DNA from: Ampullaceana balthica
Lineage: Eukaryota > Mollusca > Gastropoda > Lymnaeidae
DNA: 64,000 bases
NCBI GenBank assembly: GCA_944989445.1
Contig: CALYLW010000053.1
Location: 398,501-462,500, forward strand
Direction of reading: 5' to 3'
Shown: positions 55,641 through 64,000 of the stretch, piece after piece
Layout of the letters: the number at the start of each line of letters is the position of its first letter
How positions within the stretch are numbered: the stretch's first letter is position 1
The notes under the pieces: generated by a model
What the model saw: only the letters and a program-made list of their open reading frames with translations
Database searches by the model: none
What the model was told of the DNA's origin: nothing
Translations under genes and position numbers: made by a program

Positions 55641-57290
55641 AAATGATTATAATGAAAATGTTATTTGTTGTTGCAAGACTAGAAATCATAACAATACATG
55701 TATCTTATATACAAGCCAAGCAAATATTCTTCATAAAAATAAAATAGTTTTCTGTAAATTCCAGCCTGTTTTATTGTATAGTGTCAAATGTTATTTGGCC
55801 TACTAATGCTACACACTGTTTCCAATAAGTATTATATGCAATCTCCTACCCCCAATTTGTGGTTTATTATAAATCACGAAACTTATTTAAAATACTCTCT
55901 CTTAACATGAACAATTAATCTCAATAAGCTACTTGTTTGTATTAGTATGTTGGCTATCAATGATCAATCACTTTACAGCTGCATCCAATGCCTCATATTG
56001 ACAAATTAATGATGAATTGAAACTGTCTGAGGAGTGTTAGATTACCAGTCAACTATATTACTGCTAACTCCTATGCTTATTTCTTACTGCTTTATTCCAT
56101 GTTATCAATCTCGCTATTGTCTTATAATATTTTTAGCATTTTTATTTATTTGGAATTGTCTGTACATTCTGCATTTTATCTGGCTATTAAACGAATTTAA
56201 TATAATCTCATATAATTTATTATATTATATGTAATATCACTTATCATTGCTCTTTAAAAAGTCACAGGTTTGACTGAGAACAAACCTGGAAGTTTTGTTT
56301 ACTTTATTCTCTTTAATAGAAGGGGGCATTGGCAACTTTGGTTGAATGTCCAAAGGCATCATTTTATTTTACCATTATTTACTACACATATGACATATGC
56401 AAACATTCTGAAAAATTGAATCAGTTCTGAGTTCAGACCAATTTAAATAGAAATATTGGGAGAGGCAAGAAAATAGCAATGAACAACTCAGTTATTCAAA
56501 TGTATTAAAATTAGGGCTGCTGAAATTATTAATTAATTAATCGATTAATCGTTTAAAAAAACATTTAACTATTAAAATTAATTTGATAGATTAAAATTTA
56601 AGAAAATATTCCTAATATTTCATTTTCCAATTTATTAATAACTAGCGTACACCCGTCAAAAATGACGGAAGTTTTCAGCTGAAATCTATTTATTTTATAA
56701 AAAATGCACTTTTTTAAATGGAATTACCGCCACTTAACCGATTTCACAGAATAATGAATCGCAACTTAACTTAACAGGATCTATATATGCGTTTTAAAAA
56801 TATAATTAATTGATTGTTTTCCCGATTAATGGAACAAAAAATTTTTAAATCAGTACCAGCCCTAACTAAAATTAAAGTTATTCTTTTAAAAAATGATAAG
56901 AAGTTCCAGAAGATAGGCCCCATGAGAAGCAACCATTTAATAAAGATCCACTTTAAATAGAATTTTATTCATAAATCTCTTGAATATTTAAATTGTGTGA
57001 ATTTATAAATACCATCCTCTGTAATTATGTGTTTTAAAATTATGTTTTTGGGTCTGATTGAACATGAAAGTAAAAATAAAAATAGTTCAGTCATGGAGGC
57101 TGCGATTAGGTAACGAGTGATTTTTTGAATGGAAAATCTCTGCACTTGGCTTCATTTGATCATTTTAAAATTAATACTAGCATTTACTGGCCAAAGGTTT
57201 ATAAAAAAATAAGTTAAATATTTTGTTTTATTTTATATTTTTGCTCTTTTAATGGTGCAGGGAGACAATTTGCTGCCTACTAAATATGAA
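55641..57290 (+). other. 3' flank of block C
   Basis: Shares the A and B landmarks: ttccagcctgttttattgta, gtatgttggctatcaatgat, tgaaactgtctgaggagtgt, gaagttttgtttactttatt, aagataggccccatgagaag, and tactggccaaaggttta near 57184. It contains the hAT element at 56512-56864. Confidence 0.7.
56512..56864. mobile_element. hAT element, 353 bp, with empty paralogous site
   Basis: Starts TAGGGCTGCTG and ends CAGTACCAGCCCTA (inverted), flanked by ATTAAAAT and ACTAAAAT (7 of 8). Near both ends it has gattaatcg-type words, and it contains cgtcaaaaatgacgg. Block B at 37790-37810 runs uninterrupted across the same place (tgtattactattaaattaaa), a natural empty site. Confidence 0.9.
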
Positions 57291-58543
57291 AAAAATCGCG
57301 TGATTTGTCACATTGAAATCTGGTGATCGGTCCTAGCGATCCTTGAAAAAATGTGTCCCTTACATATAGTCCCAAACGCCCTCGAGGAGGAGGAATTGGG
57401 AGTCAAAGGTTCTAGGAGTGGGGGGACGGGCGCTTCACTAAATTTTGTTTTTTTTTCTATTTTAAAAAAATACAATCAATTAATATTTGTATAGCATACC
57501 TGAATTTAGGTGCAATTAAATTTTAAAGTTGATAAAGTCATTGGTATATAAGGATAATTAAGTTTTTATCAACATTTTTCAATATGAGATTGAGACACAA
57601 GTTAAAATGAGGTGACTTTGAATGAAAGCAAAGTACATGTACATTTAGTATTTAAAAATTTAAAACACATAAAAATAAGTCATTATCAACTTTAGATTTA
57701 TTGCTTGGTCATAAAGATGTGGTTAGAATCTAACTTATAATAGATGCAGATTTTTACCGTAAAGGTTCTAGTTCATGATTGACAGACACTATCCAAATCT
57801 GTTGAAAATATGGTGTACTGCCTGTTAATTTCTAGCATAAAGCGCTGATTGCTAAAATGAAAATTTAGCCTGACAAATACTGCTCTGCTGTGTAGGAAGA
57901 AGCATCAAAAGAGTAAGATGACTAAAAGGAATGCGTTGAATTTGAATTTTCATTATAAATTATAATTATTTTGCACATCTTATCTATCAGGTTTAAATTT
58001 TGTAATTTTTAAACAAATCTATTTTTATTTTTAATTAATTCATTTTTGTGTGGAATTCTTGTTGCGACAAGTCTCTCTCATCCTCACCCTGTGCCCCCAA
58101 ACAATTTGAATTTGGACCCCTGTCTTTGAGTACTTTGACAATAAATAATTATAATTTTGATATTTGGCTGCCAAAAAGTTTCAACCTGACTATTCACTAT
58201 ATACATATAAGGAATAATTCGGATACAAGTAGCAGTCATGACCAAGTACACAACTCGCTTATTGATATTGATCTCTAGTTTTAACACTGCACACATTTTG
58301 TATGCATTTTTTCAAGCGTTAGATTTTAATTTGAAGTGCCTTCTGTTTGGTACTCTTATATCATGAAGTAATTAATTTAATTCTAGTAATTATATTTCTA
58401 TTTAGCTTTAGCTCTTCAGCAACAAAATTGTGACAATTAAATACTATGTTGCACTCGGTGAGTGTAAAATTCAGCCAAGAGCAGAATTTTGAAAATGGCA
58501 TACACTGTAACTGTAAAATGGGTATTGTTACAATAGTTACATT
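57291..58543. other. unassigned spacer
   Basis: AT-rich, apart from a short GC-richer part at 57360-57440. The small open frame at 58048-58278 has no recognisable motif. Nothing else supported. Confidence 0.35.
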
Positions 58544-58759
58544 GCACAACTACAAAAAATACAACACAAAGATAACTTAATACAACCCTCAGATAGACAT
58601 AAGGATAAAAACACCTTTCTTATTCCGTATGCAAGAACAAACACATACAAATTTTCATTCTTCCCGTCCGGAATTCGGGCGTGGAATGGGTTGCCTGAAG
58701 AATCCAGGAAAACCAACACTTTATCAACATTTAAATCTCTATTAAAAATGCAGGACTAA
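58544..58759 (+). pseudogene. LINE ORF C-terminus (GATAA-tailed family)
   Basis: Open frame reading I-Q-H-K-D-N-L, R-H-K-D-K-N-T-F-L-I-P-Y-A-R-T, F-S-F-F-P-S-G-I-R-A-W-N-G-L-P-E-E-S and T-L-S-T-F-K-S-L-L-K-M-Q-D, then the natural TAA at 58757. F-F-P-x-x-I-R-x-W-N-x-L-P is the standard C-terminal signature of several LINE clades. 5' truncated, so the copy is dead. The family tail follows. Confidence 0.85.
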
Positions 58760-58835
58760 ACACAAACCATAGATAAGCGTAGGACGCAATAATCATCTGA
58801 ATAGAAGGAGCGTCTGTAAAAAGATAAGATAAGAA
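58760..58835 (+). mobile_element. LINE 3' tail with GATAA repeats
   Basis: acacaaaccatagataagcg, then ggacgcaataatc, agaaggagcgtctgtaaa and agataagataag. This is the reference tail for the short copies at 5530, 59198, 62154 and 62632. Confidence 0.8.
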
Positions 58836-59036
58836 GAAACTAGAAAATTATAATGAACAATATAATAGCCAAAGTCACAGGCTGGAAGTATCCGTAACGT
58901 TATGACTATGACGTCATTGTTTTAGCGGATATTTTAATACACGGCGTGCATAATAAGATGCGCAAAATAATTATAAATTAAAGACTCGCCGTAAAAAAAA
59001 TATTATATGACGTCATAGTTTTAGCTCATATTTTAA

Positions 59037-59410
59037 AAATTATAAAATACTTTGTTTACATTTCGGGAAGTTTAATATTTCGCATTTAGTTAGTTGGGTT
59101 TTTAAAAAAAGTGAGATTTGAGGATTGTTAATTATAAAATACTTTTGTGTACATTTCAGGAATATTTCGTATTTATCATACAAGGATAAGTTACTTGGGC
59201 TTTTATCTTATCTGTTTACAGACGCTCCTTCTATACAGAAGATTATTGCGTCCTACGCTTATCTATGGTTTGTGTTTAGTCCTGCTTTTGACCCCAAAAA
59301 AAGTAGGCGCCTTACAACCCCTATTATAAAACATTTTGTGTACATTTCAGGAATTTTAATATTTCGTATTTATCAAACAAGGACAAGTTAGTTGGACTTT
59401 TGAAGGAAAA
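59037..59410 (+). repeat. three tandem units of about 70-100 bp, one split by a LINE tail
   Basis: The words ttataaaata(c)tt, gtgtacatttcagga, atatttcgtatttatca and acaaggataagttacttggg recur from about 59038, 59132 and 59325. Between units two and three lies a minus-strand LINE tail (59198-59290) and a short GTAGGCGCC word. Confidence 0.7.
59198..59290 (-). mobile_element. short LINE tail insertion
   Basis: ttatcttatctgtttacaga, cgctccttctatacagaaga, ttattgcgtcctacgcttat, ctatggtttgtgtttagtcc: the complement of the family's 3' tail including the stop region of the ORF. About 93 bp in total. Confidence 0.8.
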
Positions 59411-59465
59411 AAAAAGTGGGCGCCGTAGGCGCCCTAAAAAACGTAGGCGCCACGGCGCCGCAGCA
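59411..59465. repeat. GGCGCC cluster
   Basis: Four GGCGCC hexamers lie within about 45 bp (gggcgccgtaggcgccct, gtaggcgccacggcgccg), and another is at 59308. Self-complementary and GC-rich in AT-rich DNA; function unknown. Confidence 0.7.
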
Positions 59466-59864
59466 CAACCTAGTAATTGTATAATTTTATTATATTTAAA
59501 AAATTAACTCTGGTGTGGTGCTTATTGATATCATTATCATTTGATTTGATTTTCTTGTTAACGCTATTTATTACAGTTAAATAAAATTAAACTGTACATG
59601 ACATAACTACAATTCTTTCTGGATCAATGTTTTGTGTAGACCATAGTTATAGGTCCTGCTACCAATGTTTTCCATTTTTCAAGATAAATTATCAAGCTTA
59701 TCGCACGCTTTTAAATTGGTTACAACTTGCAACCGTGGAACATTAAATGGTGTCAGTTATCTGCTTAACAATAATGATGCATCTACTTTCAAATTTCAAT
59801 TCGGTGTCATCCCCTTGGAAAGATCTCCATGTGCGGTACGCACCTCTTGCACCATCATCTATGC
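59466..59864. other. unassigned spacer
   Basis: No convincing gene. The open frame 59665-59895 runs into the next hAT MITE and is probably incidental. Confidence 0.35.
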
Positions 59865-60064
59865 CAGTGCTTCTCAAACTTTTTATTATATTTAATGCGG
59901 ACCGGCAGGAATTTTTTCTATTGCACCAGGGACCGGTGAACTACGTGTATTTTCCTTGTACTAACGTGGTAGCGAAATGTCCTTTCTTGGTAACTTCTGC
60001 GGACCGGCATTGGATGGCCCACGGACCGGCACCGGTCCGCGGACCACCACTTTGAGAAGCACTG
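59865..60064. mobile_element. hAT MITE (Charlie-like ends)
   Basis: Starts CAGTGCTTCTCAAACTTT and ends CACTTTGAGAAGCACTG; flanked by ATCTATGC (59857-59864) and ATCTACGC (60065-60072), 7 of 8. Contains gcggaccggca and accggtccgcgg. Same family type as 41662-41828. Confidence 0.9.
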
Positions 60065-60730
60065 ATCTACGCCACTTGGTCGTGTTGTATTGTATGCATT
60101 TGTGTCAATACAAATTTAAACCAGTAAAAAAATTGGAAACAAAATAACGGTTTTTATTTTTTAAAACAGTAACTTATTTTCTTTATTTCAAGATAATTTT
60201 TTACATAGATTGATTGATACATACAGTTATAGCGTCCCGTTACTAAGACCACTAGGAGGGTTTATTACCGAAAACTTAAACTTCTTTAAATCGTGGGGGA
60301 AACGTTTATTTCTGATCTATTATGTATAGGCTAACGTCTTAGTCTTTGCTTTTTTATATTTATTTCTTTGATCAACTTTGAAGTTTTAATAAAGCGCGCA
60401 TTTGGATTGTTTACAACTGTAGAAAATTAACATTAATTCATTTAGAAGTTTTCAGCTTATGAAATAATAATTCCTCAATCATTCACTTCATTCATTTTGC
60501 TTTCTTGTAATTATGCAACCTAAAAATATAATTATGTGTAATTCCATTGAATGGAGTCGCCCGATGCGGTCCGCACCTCACTTGCATAGTGGGAGTTGGT
60601 AAGGTTGGCAAATGCCCCGGTGGCTAACTTCTAATAATTTCTTAGGAGAAAAAAGGAAGTGGGGCATTATATTATATCTAAATGAAACATTAGAATTGGC
60701 AAAGCAGCTGCCACTATGACTAAACGAAAT
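60065..60730. other. unassigned spacer
   Basis: AT-rich with one GC-richer part at 60555-60640. No gene recognised. Confidence 0.3.
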
Positions 60731-60738
60731 AAACGGGT

Positions 60739-61158
60739 TTGGCAAACATCAAGCTAACGGAGAAAACCAAACTGTGTGTCTATCGAGCGTGCGTCATCAG
60801 TACGCTGCTATGCGGGAGCGAGACATGGACCACTTATTCATCCCATGAGCGCAAACTTAATAGCTGCCACTTGAGGTGCGTGTGTTGCATCCTTGGCATT
60901 AAATGGCAGGACAAAGTGCCAAATAGTGAGGTCCTGATGCGTGCCAATATCCAAAGCATGTTCTCAATCCTTAATGAAAGATGCCTAAGATGGCTAGGAC
61001 ATAAACACAGAACTCGTGTGCAAAAGCTGTGGAAAAGACTGTCACTCAAGGATAGGACTGCTCAGTCACGCGAGGAAATGCAATCCAACGATGATGCACC
61101 ATCGTCTCTCGAGACGGAAGGATGCCGATTAATACGGGGAATAAAGGAACTATCCTAA
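60739..61158 (+). pseudogene. LINE ORF2 C-terminal fragment with internal deletion
   Basis: Reads K-L-C-V-Y-R-A-C-V-I-S-T-L-L-C-G-S-E-T-W-T, L-R-C-V-C-C-I-L-G-I-K-W-Q-D-K-V-P-N-S-E-V-L and L-R-W-L-G-H, typical of a non-LTR retrotransposon C-terminal region. After L-G-H it jumps to the terminal zinc finger in a shifted frame (nucleotides tgcaaaagctgtggaaaaga at 61019), which is intact in frame in the minus-strand copy at 26735-26930. About 300 bp of the usual spacer is missing. Confidence 0.85.
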
Positions 61159-61849
61159 AATATGTGAAAGTTCCTACTACCAAAACTTCAAACTCCACAT
61201 TAGATTTAAAAAAAAATTCAGATAATAATCCCTGGAGACGGAAAAACTAAGAGGGTGAAGTAGTTGGAGAAATTGACAATAATGTGCTGGTATCTGTGAT
61301 TGATTCTTCAAGTTTTTCAACTACTACTACGCCTATTGCAGAAGCAAAAATAATTGTACCCTGCCCGATCTATTTCCAAAAACAACCAAACAAATTTCAA
61401 GCACTTACACTTACATGGAATTAAACAATATTTTTAAACAATTGCCCGAAAGTATAGATGACAATTTGCGATTACTAAAGGGAAAGTTACATACCTATAA
61501 TATGAAAATTAACTTCACCAAATCAAACACATATCTTATACTTATACAAGGAAAGATGGAACAGCTATCGAGAGAGTGATTTTCGCAAATGTGAACAGTA
61601 AATACTGTAATTATAACCAATTGGCTAATTGATTAGAAGTGTTACGTATTCTCCTTCTAAAGCGTCATCATTGTGATTTTAATGTCTATTTTGTAGCATA
61701 AGCACCACAAATTTTTGCTCAACTAAAGGATTTAATAACAGGCAGAAAATAAAGATCAAACGAGGTTTAAAAATTAAGTAATTATATTAATTATATGAAA
61801 AGAAAATCAATATCTGGTTGTTAAATTTAAAAAAAGAGTTTTTGTTAAA
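61159..61849. other. unassigned spacer
   Basis: Degenerate sequence with short open stretches, no identifiable protein. May be further transposon decay. Confidence 0.3.
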
Positions 61850-62006
61850 GGGGTCGTCCATAAATGACGTCACGCACCGAGGGGGGAGGGGTCCCCACAT
61901 TTGTGACGAGGGGGAGTTTAAGAATTGTTACGTCACGGTACTTTAAATCAAAGTTCCACTGAAACATTCGATTTCTTACTATTTATTTTATGACGTTTTA
62001 TTTACG
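61850..62006 (+). mobile_element. MITE left part, CCGTCCATAAATGACGTCAC family
   Basis: Starts GGGGTCGTCCATAAATGACG (from 61850), with a G-run, cacatttgtgacgag and acattcgatttcttactatt. It ends abruptly in the acgtgtgttg word, where hAT sequence begins. Confidence 0.8.
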
Positions 62007-62153
62007 TGTGTTGAGCTTTTTGTCTGCATCTATCAATTCTTCTATAGCTTTAAAAATAACCTCAAAATGTATACCATGGTATATTCACTATTTTTTATCC
62101 TGAATTCTGTTTAATGCAATGCTTGTAGAAGCAATTTGATATTCCAAACGAAG

Positions 62154-62207
62154 ATTGGACGCAATAATCTTCTGTATAGAAGGAGCGCCTGAAACAGATA
62201 AGATAAG
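62154..62207 (+). mobile_element. 54-bp LINE tail insertion
   Basis: ggacgcaataatcttctgta, tagaaggagcgcctgaaaca, gataagataag. The first hAT copy reads straight through (ccaaatgaagtatggga). Only the last part of the LINE 3' tail is present. Confidence 0.8.
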
Positions 62208-62631
62208 TATGGACATGGAAAAGAATGCGTAACAACGTTCTAGTGTACTAAAACAGTTAGAGTTAGAGAGCTCGTTTCAGTAAGAGTATCATGTAAATAA
62301 AATTGGTTAAATGAACTTTTTGTGCGAGATTTGACATTGATATTTAATTTTTAGCGTTTTTCTTTAACTCCTGCATACTTTTCAGCCATGATGAAATATT
62401 AACACACGTGGGGCCTCTGCAGTTTATTATTTTAATATCATCATTTATTTAAAATCTTTTTAGAAATGTTGTAGGAACCTTATGCAACTTTGTTTTGTTA
62501 TGTATTAATATTTTCTTCTTTTTATCCAATCTATGATTCTTTCCAATTGCAAAAAAACATTGGTAATGTTGAGCACTTGTTCAAGAGTGGCTACTTTTGT
62601 GTTTGTGTGTGTCAAGTTTTGATTCCATTAG

Positions 62632-62703
62632 ATAAGCGTAGGACGCAATAATCTTCTGCATAGAAGGAGCGTCTGTAAACAGATAAGATAAGATAAGATA
62701 AAC
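62632..62703 (+). mobile_element. 72-bp LINE tail insertion
   Basis: ataagcgtaggacgcaataa, then the same tail, ending in four gataa-type repeats. The first copy has attccattagaattttatt uninterrupted. The TAG before the insertion overlaps the LINE's own TAG, so microhomology may have joined the 5' end. Confidence 0.85.
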
Positions 62704-63487
62704 AATTTTATTCATCATTTTTATTTATTCCACACAAAAAAAGACATTAACGTTAAAATAATTTTGCTTTGAAAGAAAAGACCATATAACTACGCCAACA
62801 ACTTTTTTTCCAGTAGTTTACCCACGTTAAATCTATTAAATGTACCAGCACATAATTGTCATGTTGGTACACTACTTCAGCTCCAATGTTTTTCAACTCA
62901 GTAGCATTAGTTTTATAAGTCTTTAGATTAGTAATAGAATATGAGTTTGAAATTTTGACATTAGAAAAGTCTACCTATTTTAATATAGTTTCTTCCTTTA
63001 AAAAAAAGAAGTATCTTGTTTTGTATTTTATTTTGCTAAACTTTATTTTAACATTATTTATTTTTAGAAGCAAATTAACAACGAGGAATTAGCCGCCCCC
63101 CCCCCAACAATGTGCCGCTCGTAGAATTCGATTCGCTCGTGTTTCAAATTGATAGGGTGCAGTAAGATTTGCTTTTACAACGACAAATTTTAAGAACCAA
63201 TTAAGTTGATACCACATCAGGCTCTGGTTTTTCAGAACAGTAGCATTAGTATCAGAAGAATTTAAGAAGTTCTGGCAGTTGAAACATTCACATGCTTGAT
63301 GATATTTCCTTTATTTCTTTTATTAATTTCTTATTTGGCTGTTATTTTATTTCGACTAAAAGCTCCACTTTCTTATAAAATTTTCATTGTTAGAAATTCC
63401 ATATAAAAACTGCTAGGAATTTGCCGCCCCTGGCACAAAGTGCCGCCCGGGGCAGTCGCCCCCACTGCCCCCCTTCGCTACGCCACT

Positions 63488-64000
63488 GGGTGACCTGGCC
63501 ATAGCGTCTGGGACAAAGGAAAAGACAAGGTTGGTGCCAGTGGGGTCGGACGGGGCGCGACAGACTGTACAAAGGTTTACCACATCGTGGCGGTCTACAC
63601 TGTTACGCAGTCTTTATTTGTCCGGCCATAAAGTATCACGAGTCCCCACCCGCCAAACAACCCGGGGCACATTGCCACATATAGAAAGTTCAAAACTCAG
63701 CTGCCACTGCCATGCTAGTTCTTGAAAAATAAGTTTTAAATAAATAAATAAAAATACAATACAAAATTATTACCCCACTACTTTACTCACTTCATTGGCT
63801 CTCTATACAAGCACGGAATGGTTACAAACTGTCCGTTCTCTGTCACAAGTTCTTTTCTGACTCAGTGAACCTCTATCTACTCACCCACTCGCCAGTTACG
63901 CTCTTCTGCAGACACACGTATTCTTTCTCTTTTGTTGTCCCCCCTCCCCCCAACAATAGAATTCTCTACCATTACACATTTGCAGTACCCTATTCCAACT
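63488..64000. other. unassigned sequence to window end
   Basis: Somewhat less AT-rich at 63488-63720. The small open frame 63531-63725 has no known motif. C-runs occur near 63940. Confidence 0.35.

Larger units (their letters stand above)
62007..63487. mobile_element. second copy of the 49-52 kb hAT element, 5' truncated
   Basis: Collinear with 50644-51974: ttgagctttttgtctgcatc, ccttaggtatt-free AT-rich interior, taaatctattaaatgtacca, gataccacatcaggctctgg, and the right terminus cccttcgctacgccactg. The left terminus is missing. Two short LINE-tail insertions (62154-62207, 62632-62703) are absent from the first copy. Confidence 0.85.

Overview
The window is AT-rich, repeat-dense nuclear DNA from an invertebrate animal. 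A mollusc, probably a gastropod, is my best guess from the mix of C2H2 fingers, RTE-like and other LINEs, hAT MITEs and a Penelope-type fragment, but no single gene proves it. There are no operons, no rRNA, no intact tRNA and no CRISPR array. Almost everything is either a zinc-finger paralogue module or transposon debris.

Zinc-finger modules. Three related blocks carry arrays of 28-residue C2H2 fingers with an unusual extra cysteine (CGKCF): block A at 1-3545 (cut by the window edge), block B at about 31840-38000, block C at about 52210-57290. Blocks B and C share an upstream flank (with a conserved small exon-like start, MSSANLAPFQMHL) and all three share a 3' flank. Only block C has a long open frame (11 intact fingers, 54043-54978). 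A and B are broken by stops, frameshifts and insertions. Comparing the three blocks dates several insertions: a Penelope-type fragment in A, a tandem duplication and a 570-bp insertion in B, a hAT element in C.

Region by region. 3.4-5.5 kb: an RTE-like LINE end between long direct duplicates, then a pogo/Tigger-like element whose fuller relative is at 45.1-46.4 kb. 6.6-8.2 kb: a hAT element with perfect 8-bp target duplications. 8.5-12.1 kb: MITEs of a family with ends close to CCGTCCATAAATGACGTCAC, one of them nested in a hAT-like element. 12.7-13.3 kb: a 21/22-bp minisatellite split by a hAT MITE. 13.4-19.6 kb: a 6.2-kb satellite in which nearly every second base is G. 20.4-21.4 kb: a tandem duplication. 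22.5-26.2 kb: two LINE remnants, the second split by a 2.2-kb hAT transposon (23674-25895) with decayed transposase. 27-31.7 kb: MITEs, a GC-rich insert, a telomere-like minisatellite and a SINE. 38-49 kb: LINE, SINE and unclassified repeats with internal tandem repeats of about 300 bp. 49.2-52.0 kb: a triple nest (hAT MITE in MITE in hAT). 58.5-63.5 kb: LINE tails, a hAT MITE, a LINE end, and a second copy of the 49-52 kb hAT element carrying two very short LINE insertions.

No previously undescribed functional system is demonstrated. The best leads are the (GN)n satellite, the hammerhead-like core in the Penelope-type fragment, the recurrent MITE-in-hAT nesting, the LINE family that leaves 50-70 bp insertions, and the CGKCF finger family.
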